Shown: piece by piece, positions 41,620 through 51,542 of the stretch
How the letters are laid out: each line of letters starts with the position of its first letter
Numbering within the stretch: position 1 is the first letter of the stretch
Assembly: GCF_026000115.1 (NCBI RefSeq)
Contig: NZ_AP026867.1
Span: forward strand, 6,549,001 to 6,613,000
Reading direction: 5' to 3'
DNA: 64,000 nucleotides
From: Aureispira anguillae
Lineage (GTDB): Bacteria > Bacteroidota > Bacteroidia > Chitinophagales > Saprospiraceae
Position numbers and translations under genes: made by a program
The notes under the pieces: generated by a model
Told to the model about the DNA's origin: nothing
The model's database searches: none
What the model saw: only the letters and a program-made list of their open reading frames with translations

Positions 41620-43488
41620 ATGCAGGATTTGTATCAAGATAGGCAAAAAATATTGCAAGGCGCATTCGTTATTTGTGCCATTATGCTTGTGTTCAAATGT
41701 TTTCAAATCCAAGTCTGGGACAAGTCGTATCAACAACAACATAGTTATAGAGAAGCCGTTACCTTATATCCTTCAAGGGGAGCACTCAAAGATAGGAATG
41801 GTGAGTTGTTGGTCTATAATTTGGCCATGTATGACCTCAAAGCAACCTATAACCAAATTCGAAAATCTAATATTGATACAGCAGGTTTTTGCGAATTATT
41901 GGGCATTACCGATAGTACATTTTATGAAAACCTGAACAAAGATTTTAGAGATAGACGTTTTTCTCAACGAAAACCCTTTGATTTTTTGACTCAAATTCCA
42001 GGAGATAAATTTGCTGCAATAGAAGAGCGATTGTATGAATTTCCAGGTTTTGAAAGCCGTCTAAAGAGTGTGAGAGGTTATCCTGCACATGTAGGGGCGC
42101 ATATGTTGGGGTACATTAGTGAAGTGAATGCCAGCCAGATAAAAAAATCTGAAGGTTTGTATCAGCAAGGCGAGTACATTGGTACTAGTGGTCTAGAATT
42201 ATCGTATGAAGAACAATTGAGAGGAGTGAGAGGGGTAGAACACGTATTAAAAGACAAATGGGGAAAACGAAAAGGTAAATACAAATCGGGAGAGATGGAC
42301 GAGCCCGCTATATCTGGCTATGATTTGATTACTTCAATTGATTTGGAGTTGCAGGCTTATGGAGAACAACTGATGCAAAATAAGGTTGGTGCAATTGTAG
42401 CAATAGAGCCCTCTACGGGAGAGATTTTGGCAATGGTAAGTACGCCTTCTTATGATCCTTCTATCTTGGCGGTTAACAGAAATCGAAAACAAGCGTTTAA
42501 AGCTTTACAAAGAGATTCCTTGATTCCTTTGTTTAATCGGGCACTGATGGCGCAATATCCTCCTGGGTCAATTTTTAAAACTGTTTTATCAGCGATTGGT
42601 TTACAAGAACGCATCTTAACGCCCAACAGAGGAATGGCTTGTAGTGGTGGTTTTGTTTATGGTTCTTTGAGAGTAGGCTGTCATGGGCATGGGGCTATTA
42701 ATGATGTTGGGAATGCAATTCAATATTCTTGTAATAAATATTATTGCCAAACATTTAGAGAATTGGTCAATGTTTATGGGTTTTATTATCCCGAAAAAGG
42801 AATGGATCGTCTTGCTAATCACCTACATGCTTGGGGCTTAGGGGCTAAATTGGGGATTGATATTCCGAATGAAGCACCTGGTCATGTTCCAACAGCTGCT
42901 TATTACAATAAAAAACATGGCAAAGGAACTTGGAAGTTCTCTACTGCCGTTTCGGTTGGAATTGGACAGGGAGAATTGTTAATTACTCCTTTGCAAATGG
43001 CTAATATGGCCGCTGTAATTGCCAATCGTGGGTTTTATTATATTCCTCATTTTGCCAAAGAGTTTGAAGGGGATACTTCCAATGTACTTGACAAATTTAA
43101 AGAAAGGCATTATACCAAAGTACATCCAATGCATTTCGAACCAGTAGTGGATGGGATGGAGCGAGTAGTAACCGCAGGTACAGGGCGACGATCTAAAATT
43201 CCCGATTTGGTGATGTGTGGCAAAACAGGAACGGTTGAGAATAACAAAGGTAAAGATCATTCTACTTTTATTGCTTTTGCTCCTAGAGATACGCCCAAAA
43301 TTGCAATTGCTGTTTATGTAGAAAATGGTGGCTATGGTTCTGCTTATGCTGCGCCTATTTCTAGTCTAATGATAGAAAAATACATCAAAGGAAGCATTGA
43401 AGCTCCAAGCAGGAAATCATTAGAAAAACAAATGCTAAAGGCAGATTTGATCAAAAGAGAAAAACCAATTTATTCAACAGTAGAATAG
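41620..43488 (+). CDS. mrdA: Penicillin-binding protein 2 (elongasome transpeptidase)
   Basis: 622 residues. Short cytosolic tail, membrane helix near residues 13-26, pedestal domain, then the transpeptidase domain with all three motifs: SIFK (Ser317-Lys320), SCN (370-372) and KTGT (535-538). It cross-links sidewall peptidoglycan with RodA, whose gene follows after 43 bp. The class is fixed by the MreBCD-RodA context. Confidence 0.94.
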   Translation: MQDLYQDRQKILQGAFVICAIMLVFKCFQIQVWDKSYQQQHSYREAVTLYPSRGALKDRNGELLVYNLAMYDLKATYNQIRKSNIDTAGFCELLGITDSTFYENLNKDFRDRRFSQRKPFDFLTQIPGDKFAAIEERLYEFPGFESRLKSVRGYPAHVGAHMLGYISEVNASQIKKSEGLYQQGEYIGTSGLELSYEEQLRGVRGVEHVLKDKWGKRKGKYKSGEMDEPAISGYDLITSIDLELQAYGEQLMQNKVGAIVAIEPSTGEILAMVSTPSYDPSILAVNRNRKQAFKALQRDSLIPLFNRALMAQYPPGSIFKTVLSAIGLQERILTPNRGMACSGGFVYGSLRVGCHGHGAINDVGNAIQYSCNKYYCQTFRELVNVYGFYYPEKGMDRLANHLHAWGLGAKLGIDIPNEAPGHVPTAAYYNKKHGKGTWKFSTAVSVGIGQGELLITPLQMANMAAVIANRGFYYIPHFAKEFEGDTSNVLDKFKERHYTKVHPMHFEPVVDGMERVVTAGTGRRSKIPDLVMCGKTGTVENNKGKDHSTFIAFAPRDTPKIAIAVYVENGGYGSAYAAPISSLMIEKYIKGSIEAPSRKSLEKQMLKADLIKREKPIYSTVE

Positions 43489-43531
43489 CGCAATTTGTAC
43501 GCCCTAAATACTGCAAGAAGTTATATATAAT

Positions 43532-44947
43532 ATGCGTCAAGGTAGAGACTCAGACATAGGTGGATACGATTGGATTACCATTGGTTTATGGGGAATCTTA
43601 GTTTTTTCTGGTTGGTTAATGATTTTTGCTTCTGGGTACTTGGATCAAGATTCTTTTACTAGTTTATATGATTTGGACAAAAATTATGGAAAGCAGCTAC
43701 TTTGGATTACGGTAGGAGGTGTTTTGGTGGGGATCATCCAATTGATAGAAATCAAATTTTACCAAACCTTTGCCCCTGTTTTTTATGGAATAGCCTTATT
43801 GTTATTGATTGCAGTACTCTTTACGAATCCAATAAAGGGGGCAACTTCTTGGTTTGCTATTGGCGGATTTAGGTTTCAGCCTTCTGAATTTGCGAAAGTA
43901 GCTACCTGTTTGATGCTGGCGGCTTATTTGAGTATGCCCAGTGCTAGAATGCAAGAATTGAGAGTAAAATTGACCACCTTAGGGATTGTTTTGCTGCCTG
44001 TGGTGCTAGTTTTGCTACAGGGAGATGCAGGGTCTACATTGGTTTATTTTGCCTTTTTTATTCTATTGTTCCGAGCGGGGATGGATGCTTGGATTTATAT
44101 CTTAGGTTTGGCGGTTGCAGCTTTATCTATAGCAGCGTTGTTGTACGATGAAACCTGGTGGTTGATCAATGCTATTTTACTAATTGGGAATGCTGTATTG
44201 ATGAAATCTTGGCGAAAAGAGGATCTTTGGCTAGGTCTTATTGTCTTGGAAGCATTGATTACTTATTTCTTTTTTGGTGTAGACTCTTATTGGATTTTAA
44301 CAGGGTTAAATGGACTGATAATGGTCGTTTTAGCCGTGTTTAATATTGGTGAAAAAAAATGGGAAAATAGCTTTTTTGTTTCTATTGGAGTGAGTATAGC
44401 GATTGCCTTATCTGCTTCTGTCAATTACATTGTTAATAATTTGATTGGAGATCATCGCCAAGAGCGAATATGGGTATGGTTAAGACCTGAAAAATGCCAT
44501 CCTTTAGGTCCTTTGTATAATGTAGAACAGTCCAAATTTGCCATTGGTTCAGGGGGCTGGACAGGGAAAGGCTTTTTACAGGGAGAGCGAACCAAATTGG
44601 ATTATGTTCCCGAACAATCTACGGATTTTATCTTTTGCACGGTTGGCGAAGAATGGGGATTTATAGGCACAACATTTATTATTTTAGTTTTCTTTGCGCT
44701 TATTTTACGCATTTTATTTCTAGCACAACGACAGCGTTCTCCATTTACGAAATACTATGCATTAGGGGTAGCTTGTATTTTGTTCTTTCATGTATTTATT
44801 AATATTGGCATGACAACAGGTTTGGTACCTGTTATTGGAATTCCTCTACCTTTTATTAGCTATGGTGGGTCTTCCTTGTTGTCCTTCTCTATTCTAATGG
44901 GGTTATTGGTAAAATTGGATAGCAATCGTCTGTTTGTATTTAGATAA
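43532..44947 (+). CDS. rodA: Peptidoglycan glycosyltransferase RodA
   Basis: 471 residues and about ten membrane helices. SEDS family features: ATSWFAIGGFRFQPSEFAK near residues 108-126 and the C-terminal PVIGIPLPFISYGGSSLLSFSILMGLLVKL. It is longer than E. coli RodA (~370), with an insert of about 70 residues in the middle (WWLINAILLIGN...YWILTGLNGLIM), which could hold two more helices. It polymerises lipid II with PBP2 as partner. Confidence 0.94.
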   Translation: MRQGRDSDIGGYDWITIGLWGILVFSGWLMIFASGYLDQDSFTSLYDLDKNYGKQLLWITVGGVLVGIIQLIEIKFYQTFAPVFYGIALLLLIAVLFTNPIKGATSWFAIGGFRFQPSEFAKVATCLMLAAYLSMPSARMQELRVKLTTLGIVLLPVVLVLLQGDAGSTLVYFAFFILLFRAGMDAWIYILGLAVAALSIAALLYDETWWLINAILLIGNAVLMKSWRKEDLWLGLIVLEALITYFFFGVDSYWILTGLNGLIMVVLAVFNIGEKKWENSFFVSIGVSIAIALSASVNYIVNNLIGDHRQERIWVWLRPEKCHPLGPLYNVEQSKFAIGSGGWTGKGFLQGERTKLDYVPEQSTDFIFCTVGEEWGFIGTTFIILVFFALILRILFLAQRQRSPFTKYYALGVACILFFHVFINIGMTTGLVPVIGIPLPFISYGGSSLLSFSILMGLLVKLDSNRLFVFR

Positions 44948-45031
44948 GTTTTCCTAAATAGCTATTGGTGTAGTCTAACCGATCTCAATAATAAGTAGCT
45001 AAACAAACCCAAACAATGGTCTAAAAAGCAA

Positions 45032-45064
45032 AATCCCATACTAAATATTTGTTAGTATAGGATT
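45032..45064 (+). terminator. Probable rodA terminator
   Basis: AATCCCATACTAA (45032-45044) pairs with TTAGTATAGGATT (45052-45064) with one mismatch, followed by TTCACTTCTTT. Confidence 0.5.
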
Positions 45065-45224
45065 TTCACTTCTTTATTGGTGGACATCCCTGCTTAGAGC
45101 AGCCTCTTAAACATCATCGTTTTATTTCCTTGGAATGTTCTATGATTTCAAGAAAAACTGTTTTAAACCCCTCTTCTCATGTCAACCCCTTTCTTTGGGA
45201 ATTTTATCTTTTTCAGTATAGATT

Positions 45225-47447
45225 CTAGTTCAGTTTTATAACTTTATTGCTGGTCTTTTGCTTACCATCACTAACGGTCAAATAAAAAACTCCAGCAGGT
45301 AGTTTTTTCAAATCCAGTTCTATTAGATCATTTAGCGTTTTCTCCTGTAAAACAGTTACTCCAAGATTGTTTATAATCGTCAGCTCTAGAAAATCCTGAT
45401 TTCCTTTTTCGATGTATAAGAACTGTTGACTTGGATTGGGATAGATTTTTACACCAGGTAAGCTTTTGACTTGGTTAATACCCGTTAGAGAAACTTGCCA
45501 ACAATTAGAGGTCTTTTGGCATCCTAACCCAGCAATTTGTACAGCATACAATCCACTGACAGGCGGTGTAAACGTTTGATTTGTCGCTCCAAGAATTGGA
45601 CTATTGCCATTTGAACAATCAATCCACTGATACGTTACATTCGTTGCATTAGAGGTTAAAAGATCTCCAGATTTAGAGATCGAACTATCTAAACTTGTAA
45701 CCGTGAGGTGGATTGTAATGGTGCTATCACAACCTGCTGCATTGGGTATCGTTGCTAAATAAGTCCCACTAGAACCATAAATAATCCCATTTGGAGCAGT
45801 ATAACTGGTGTCGCAAACCGTTTCAAAAATAGTACTGCTTTGGTTATGGTTCACGGTTAAATCAATAGTAATTATGCTATCACAGCCAGATGCACTTTGA
45901 AGTTCAGCAGTATACTGTCCACTAGCGGTGTATACCTGCCCGTCGGGAGCCGTGTATGAATTACAAACGGTTTCTGTAATCGTAGTTGTTGCAGGAATAC
46001 ATTCTGACAAGCTCAAAACAAAAATATCCCTACTGTTTGTAGAACCCAAATTATAAACTCCTGGTCCTGGATCAAAGTCGCTGATGTTTCTAAAATAGCC
46101 ACTGACTTTTAAATTTCCCGCAGGTCCTATGGTGGTTGCATAGGCTTTGTCATTGGAGGTTCCCCCAAATCGCTCTGCCCAAATTAACTGACCGTTATTA
46201 TCTATTTTTTGAACAAAAATGTCTTGATAGCCTTCTGATGTTAACTCAACAACAGCTGTTCCTGTATGAAAATCTACTGTTCCCACAAAGGAGCCAACAA
46301 CATAAATATCATTATTAGCATCCAGCACCAATTCTTCACCATAATCGGAAGCAGTTCCTCCCATCGTCTTCACCCATAGAAAATTTCCAGCAGGATCAAA
46401 TTTTTCAATAAAAATATCCTGATAACCATTTCCTGTAATGTTGTGAGTAGCTGGACTAGGATCAAAGTCAGCAGTTCCTCTGAAATATCCTGTTATATAA
46501 ATATTTCCAGCATCATCCAATTTAATACATTGGGCTCGATCACTATAGCTACCTCCCATGGTATTTACCCAGACAAAATTACCACTGGAATCTAGTTTCT
46601 GAACAAAAATATCTTCGTTTCCATCAGATGGAATGCTATATGTTCCTGCTCCTGGATCAAAATCAGGGCTTCCTTCAAAAGATCCTGTCAGATAAATATT
46701 TCCTGCATGATCGGTAATGAGGTCTTCTATATGTTCATCACTCGAACCACCAATTGTTTTTACCCAAATTAAATTTCCAGCTGTATCCAGTTTTTCAATA
46801 TAAATATCCCACCCCCCTTGAGAGGTTACATTTTGGACCGCTGGTCCTGGATCTAAATCAGCTGTCAATCGGAAAATACCTGAAGCATATACGTAACCAA
46901 AAGTATCGGTGGTAATGGCATAGCCATAATCTGAATTTCCTCCTCCTAGAGCTTTTGCCCATTGGTAATTTCCTCCAGCATCCAATTTTAGAATGAATGC
47001 ATCTAATCCACCATTCGAAAAAAGTGTATCTACCCATGGACTAGGATTAAAATCAGTTGGACCAGAAAAGACACCAGTGATGTACAAAGAACCAGCTTCG
47101 TCCAAGGCCAAAGCATACCCCATATCATCGGCGTATGATTTTCCCAATGATTTAGCCCAAACCAGATTTCCATTTGCATCTAATTTTTGGATAAAAATAC
47201 TTGGGTATAATGTACTTCCTGAATTGAGGTTAAGAGTACCAATTCCAGGGTCAAAATCAACCGTTCCAGTAAATTCCCCTGTTATGTAAACATTTCCCGC
47301 AGCATCTGTAATTACATCATAAGGGGCATCATTATAATTGCCTCCATCCATATGCTTTGCCCATTCCAATTTGGCAGTCGTTTGAGCCATTAAAAAGTTC
47401 ATTGATACCAATAAAATGGGTAAAAAGAAGTGCCTTAATTTATTCAT
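45225..47447 (-). CDS. Secreted seven-blade propeller (SBBP-type) protein with T9SS sorting domain
   Basis: 740 residues. A signal peptide (MNKLRHFFLPILLVSMNFLMAQ) is followed by seven ~55-residue repeats of the GNVYITGxFxGTxDFDPG...IFVQKLDxxGNLVWAK type over residues ~25-480, enough for one beta-propeller. Two copies of a Bacteroidota repeat with VC(N/D)xSYTAPxGxxY and GCDSxITI follow (~485-590), then an Ig-like part and the C-terminal type IX sorting signal (VKIYPNPSQQFLYIEKG ... SNKVIKLN). It is cell-surface or secreted cargo; the target is unknown. Confidence 0.9.
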   Translation of the reverse strand: MNKLRHFFLPILLVSMNFLMAQTTAKLEWAKHMDGGNYNDAPYDVITDAAGNVYITGEFTGTVDFDPGIGTLNLNSGSTLYPSIFIQKLDANGNLVWAKSLGKSYADDMGYALALDEAGSLYITGVFSGPTDFNPSPWVDTLFSNGGLDAFILKLDAGGNYQWAKALGGGNSDYGYAITTDTFGYVYASGIFRLTADLDPGPAVQNVTSQGGWDIYIEKLDTAGNLIWVKTIGGSSDEHIEDLITDHAGNIYLTGSFEGSPDFDPGAGTYSIPSDGNEDIFVQKLDSSGNFVWVNTMGGSYSDRAQCIKLDDAGNIYITGYFRGTADFDPSPATHNITGNGYQDIFIEKFDPAGNFLWVKTMGGTASDYGEELVLDANNDIYVVGSFVGTVDFHTGTAVVELTSEGYQDIFVQKIDNNGQLIWAERFGGTSNDKAYATTIGPAGNLKVSGYFRNISDFDPGPGVYNLGSTNSRDIFVLSLSECIPATTTITETVCNSYTAPDGQVYTASGQYTAELQSASGCDSIITIDLTVNHNQSSTIFETVCDTSYTAPNGIIYGSSGTYLATIPNAAGCDSTITIHLTVTSLDSSISKSGDLLTSNATNVTYQWIDCSNGNSPILGATNQTFTPPVSGLYAVQIAGLGCQKTSNCWQVSLTGINQVKSLPGVKIYPNPSQQFLYIEKGNQDFLELTIINNLGVTVLQEKTLNDLIELDLKKLPAGVFYLTVSDGKQKTSNKVIKLN

Positions 47448-48037
47448 ATTTATTATTCGTTGATTTTAAGATTGGTGTGATAAGAAGTAGAAACAAAGTA
47501 CAAAACTTTGATTATAGCAAAACAAAATCTATAATTTTTAGGATAGAACCAAACAATTAGGAGTAAATAACTAAGATCAGAATGTATAGCTTTTTATTAG
47601 ACAGCACTTTAAATGTGTTGCTTAATGTTTTAGTTCACTTTGTGCATTGATGTTTCATTTATTGGGCATTAGGTTTATGTTTTTAGTTGATTCTGTGGTA
47701 AAAACTTTTTTAGAAAAAAAATATTCTGTTGAGCAATGATTTGTGGTTGATTATCAGTTGTGTATGCTGTTTGTTTGGTTTTATCTAAACTAAAAATAGG
47801 CAAGTAATTCCTTCTTAATTAATCGTTTACTTACACAAAAATAACACAAGGATGGGAACTTATCTTTAGATGAATAAGTTAGGTTAGGGTACGTCTAATA
47901 TAAAATGAATTGATAATCAACAAGACATAGTTGTCGCACTAAGAAAAATAAGGAACGAAAATTGTTGCTAATCAGCAGTAGCAATGTTATAAAATAAACA
48001 TCATCCAAGTATTTTTTAACCTCAAAACTGAGAAAAC
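47448..48037. other. Long intergenic region, nothing firm seen
   Basis: 590 bp between the propeller gene (-) and the YkuK-like gene (+). AT-rich, with no stable hairpin or ORF I accept. Promoters for both genes must lie here. Confidence 0.35.
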
Positions 48038-48508
48038 ATGAGCTGGCGAAGACTAAACGGGAGTAGAATTTTGCTACCCATTAAGGAAGCTGTCGAAAAA
48101 ACAATTGAAAAAGAATTGGCAGCAGGTCACCAACTAAAGATTTGTATTGGGACAGACTCACAAGTACGTGGCAAAAACATTGGTTTTGCTACTGTTATAG
48201 TGTTTCTAAGAGAAGGAAAAGGAGGATTTATGTTTATAAACAGCGAAGTGCTAACGCAAAAAATGGAAATTCGTGAACGCATGATTCGTGAAGTCAGTAA
48301 ATCCGTTACATTAGCTTATGAGCTATCTGAAATTTGGGATCAATACGACATTGCTTTGGAGATTCATGCCGATATTAATACAGATGCTAGTTTTAAATCA
48401 AATATTGCGCTAAAAGAAGCAATGGGTTATATAAAGGGAATGGGCTATGAGTTCAAAGCCAAACCCAATGCTTTTGCTAGTTCTAGCTGTGCGGATAAGG
48501 TTTGTTAG
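48038..48508 (+). CDS. YkuK-family RNase H-like nuclease
   Basis: 156 residues. Pattern of the YkuK (DUF458) family: LKICIGTDSQVRGKNIGFATVIVFLREGKGG near residues 35-65, and EIHADINTDASFKSN, with a Asp-His-Asp-like acidic core of the RNase H superfamily. Such proteins are predicted nucleases, possibly in RNA or DNA repair; no function is firmly known to me. It stands alone and is followed by an exact 17-bp inverted repeat. Confidence 0.75.
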   Translation: MSWRRLNGSRILLPIKEAVEKTIEKELAAGHQLKICIGTDSQVRGKNIGFATVIVFLREGKGGFMFINSEVLTQKMEIRERMIREVSKSVTLAYELSEIWDQYDIALEIHADINTDASFKSNIALKEAMGYIKGMGYEFKAKPNAFASSSCADKVC

Positions 48509-48520
48509 CATTAAAACCTT

Positions 48521-48572
48521 ACTTCGTGGATTTTTTAGTTTTTCTTCGAAAATCATAAAAAATCCACGAAGT
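48521..48572 (+). repeat. 17-bp perfect inverted repeat after ykuK
   Basis: ACTTCGTGGATTTTTTA at 48521-48537 and its complement at 48556-48572, loop 18 nt. A strong stem just 13 bp after the stop codon; it may act as a terminator or mRNA-stabilising hairpin. Confidence 0.5.
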
Positions 48573-48610
48573 ATTATTAAAAAATAACTTGATTTAAGAA
48601 TCAATTGGTC

Positions 48611-48643
48611 GGCTGCTGTCCATAGAGATAGCAGCCTTTTTTT
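48611..48643 (+). terminator. Second terminator after ykuK
   Basis: GGCTGCT / AGCAGCC stem (48611-48636), then seven T. It overlaps the stop region of the convergent gene. Confidence 0.65.
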
Positions 48644-49112
48644 ATTCTCCAACCATTTGTTCCAATAAGGTCTTTTTTAGGGTGGGAACTGCGGGAGGAG
48701 TTGCAATTTCTTTTTTCTTTTTTTTAGAAACGGCAACTAATATTAATTGCACCAATTTTACAATTGCCCAGATTGCAGGTAAGCTAATGGCAATACTATA
48801 ATAAACCCAATAGGAGGTATTGGGGAGATAATATTGAAGCATTTGATGTAGCAAAAAAGCATAGACTACAAAGGTGGCAATCCAAGTTAAAAATAGAAAT
48901 ACGATAAGGATATTGTTGCCAATTGTCCACACCCTATCTGCCCGATCGCCCTGTTTTTTGAATCGTTGAACAGCCCAAGAAGAGAGCAAGTCTTGTGCTT
49001 TTAGGTAGAGTGGCATTGGAAAGTAATGGAAAAGAAAAGAGATAAAAAAATAAAAACCCCCTGCTCCCAAACAACCAATCATTAGTGCTTTTATAATATA
49101 AATAAGCTCCAT
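48642..49112 (-). CDS. Hypothetical membrane protein
   Basis: 156 residues, three to four hydrophobic segments (residues ~10-30, 67-92, 97-127) and a Lys-rich C-terminus (KKKKKEIATPPAVPTLKKTLLEQMVGE). No recognised family. Between convergent ykuK and rho. Confidence 0.55.
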   Translation of the reverse strand: MELIYIIKALMIGCLGAGGFYFFISFLFHYFPMPLYLKAQDLLSSWAVQRFKKQGDRADRVWTIGNNILIVFLFLTWIATFVVYAFLLHQMLQYYLPNTSYWVYYSIAISLPAIWAIVKLVQLILVAVSKKKKKEIATPPAVPTLKKTLLEQMVGE

Positions 49113-49255
49113 AAAATATTTTTATTGTTATACTTGGCTTAATAATCTTAGCAAATTAACGAATTCGAGATAAACCTGCAAAGATGCGAATCATTATTGT
49201 TATCACAAGCGATTAAAATGACCATCAACGATGGAGTATACCCAGCTTGTTTTAT

Positions 49256-49293
49256 AAAAAAAAGCCACCCAAAACTAATGCTTTGAGTGGCTT
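49256..49293 (-). terminator. rho terminator
   Basis: Minus-strand stem AAGCCACTCAAAG / TTTTGGGTGGCTT-type followed by a T-run, starting 25 bp after the rho stop. Confidence 0.7.
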
Positions 49294-49317
49294 CATAAAT
49301 TATCTGGATAGATAATC

Positions 49318-50961
49318 TTATTTAGTCATAGAATGCAAAAATTCATCATTACTATGCGTGCCTTTGATTCGGCTCAATAAGAAATCCATTGCTTCTTCTG
49401 TTTTCATATCTGCTAGATAACGACGCAAGATAATCATCTTGTTAATTACATCTGGATGATGTAATAAATCGTCACGACGAGTACTAGACTTCGTTAAGTC
49501 AATAGCAGGGTAAACTCTTCGGTTGGCTAGTTTTCTATCCAATTGAAGCTCCAAGTTACCTGTTCCTTTAAATTCTTCGAAAATAACCTCGTCCATTTTA
49601 GAACCAGTGTCAATTAATGCTGTTGCTAAGATCGTTAATGAACCACCATCTTCGATATTACGAGCAGCACCAAAGAATTTTTTAGGTTTCAACAAAGCAC
49701 TTGCCTCAACACCACCAGACAAAACTTTACCACTAGACGGAGATACCGTATTGTGAGCTCTTGCCAAACGAGTGATTGAATCCAAAAGGATCACTACATC
49801 ATGCCCACATTCTACCATACGTTTTGCTTTTTCTAAAACGATATTGGCTACACGGACATGATTTTCGGGATGAGCATCAAAGGTAGAGCCGATAACCTCG
49901 GCACGTACACTGCGCTGCATATCCGTTACTTCCTCAGGACGTTCATCAATTAACAAGATAATAAGATAGCACTCAGGATGGTTTTCTGCAATAGAGTTGG
50001 CTACATCCTTTAGCAAAAAGGTTTTACCCGTTTTAGGTTGAGCAACAATAAGTCCACGTTGTCCTTTTCCAATAGGCGTAAACAAGTCCATAATACGAGT
50101 AGAATAAAGCTTGGATTTGCTCTTTTGGACAATGTTTAGTTTTTGTTCTGGAAACAAAGGAGTTAGGTGATCGAAATGAACTCTATCTCGAATTTCTTCA
50201 GGACTCCAACCGTTAATTTTTTCAACTTTAAGAAGTGCAAAATACTTTTCGCCTTCTTTTGGAGGGCGGATAGCTCCTTCTATAGAATCTCCTGTTTTTA
50301 GCCCAAAAAGTTTAATTTGAGAAGGTGATACATAAATATCATCAGGAGAGGTCAAATAGTTATAATCGGAAGATCTTAAAAAACCATAACCTTCAGACAT
50401 CATTTCCAAAACACCTTCTCCAGAAACAACACCATCTAAGTCAATATTGAATTTAGATTTATTGTATTTCTCCTTATACGAACCATTTCTAGGCTTTTTT
50501 TGCTCCTTTTTATTGTTCGTAGCAGGAGTATTGGTTGGGCGCTCTTCTTTTTTATCCTGAACAGCTGGTTTTTCTTTTTGAGGTGCAGGAGCGGTCTCTT
50601 TAGCATCAAGGTTAGGTTCTTGATTTGGAGTTGTTTTGCTCTCTACTTTTCTAGTTCTTCGACGTTGTTTTGTAGGCTCCTCTTTTTTTATAACGGGTTG
50701 ATCTGCTTCAGATTTGTCTACAACGGCAACTTTTTCAGTCTTTGTTCTAGGTGTTCTTGCCCTAACTGTCTTTTTAGCAGGAGTAGTTTCTTTGGATGGA
50801 GTAGATTTAGTATCTGTATCTCCTTTGATGGCTTGGAAGTCCAAGATTTTATAAATCAGCTCTTTTTTGGTGAGTCTCTTATATCCTTTCATCTCAAGCT
50901 TTTCAGCTATTTCTCTAAGCTCAGGAACGAGCATCTGATTTAATTGAAGTATGTCGTACAT
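49318..50961 (-). CDS. rho: Transcription termination factor Rho (Bacteroidota-type with N-terminal insert)
   Basis: 547 residues, about 130 longer than E. coli Rho. The Rho N-terminal helical domain ([22 protein letters not shown]) is separated by a basic, Lys/Pro/Thr-rich stretch of ~125 residues (50-175) from the RNA-binding CSD-like domain ([21 protein letters not shown]). Walker A is [11 protein letters not shown] (309-319), and the R-loop and Q-loop region is conserved ([12 protein letters not shown]). Rho unwinds RNA-DNA at termination sites. The inserted linker is a feature known in Bacteroidota; it could bind RNA. Confidence 0.95.
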   Translation of the reverse strand: MYDILQLNQMLVPELREIAEKLEMKGYKRLTKKELIYKILDFQAIKGDTDTKSTPSKETTPAKKTVRARTPRTKTEKVAVVDKSEADQPVIKKEEPTKQRRRTRKVESKTTPNQEPNLDAKETAPAPQKEKPAVQDKKEERPTNTPATNNKKEQKKPRNGSYKEKYNKSKFNIDLDGVVSGEGVLEMMSEGYGFLRSSDYNYLTSPDDIYVSPSQIKLFGLKTGDSIEGAIRPPKEGEKYFALLKVEKINGWSPEEIRDRVHFDHLTPLFPEQKLNIVQKSKSKLYSTRIMDLFTPIGKGQRGLIVAQPKTGKTFLLKDVANSIAENHPECYLIILLIDERPEEVTDMQRSVRAEVIGSTFDAHPENHVRVANIVLEKAKRMVECGHDVVILLDSITRLARAHNTVSPSSGKVLSGGVEASALLKPKKFFGAARNIEDGGSLTILATALIDTGSKMDEVIFEEFKGTGNLELQLDRKLANRRVYPAIDLTKSSTRRDDLLHHPDVINKMIILRRYLADMKTEEAMDFLLSRIKGTHSNDEFLHSMTK

Positions 50962-51542
50962 ACAAAGGTAGGTTAAATAAAATTAAGTGAATAAATCAAT
51001 GAAAATATATACTATGTGTATTTGTTGTTTCGTCCTAAAACAGTTTAATGTTTTATTCCCAAACAGTTCTAATTTTTTTGTCTTGTTAACTCCGATTGTT
51101 TGATATTAAAAATTAAGCTTTGGATAAAATTAAAATCATTAATAGTTTGGAACTATTTAAGTTGATTTTAGCTTTAATAGCTATACATATAGAAATGATC
51201 TTTAAAATTGAATACTAGTGGGGATTAACAAATTGTTAGTGGGAGTTTGTTTTGCTTGACTTGATGTTGCAAAAGTACATTTTAATTTTTGAAATCAAAT
51301 AGTAATTTCGAAAAATATACGAAATAGAACTAAATTAATGTAATATTAGGGTTTAATAAACGTATTTTATTCAAAATAACGTTTAACTTAGTCCAAATAT
51401 TGAACCGATTAAAAGAAAAAATAAAAGAGAAACTATAAATAAAAGGAAAAATATTCTTTAATCAATGATTTTTTATCACTAATATTAGCATTACATAGAG
51501 CTAATTAAGGCTTGTACTATAATTATAAATACAAAACAACGC
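50962..51542. other. Long divergent region between rho and serS
   Basis: 581 bp. AT-rich, no accepted ORF, no stable terminator. It must hold both promoters. In other bacteria rho is often autoregulated, and a leader of several hundred bases fits but is not shown here. Confidence 0.35.
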
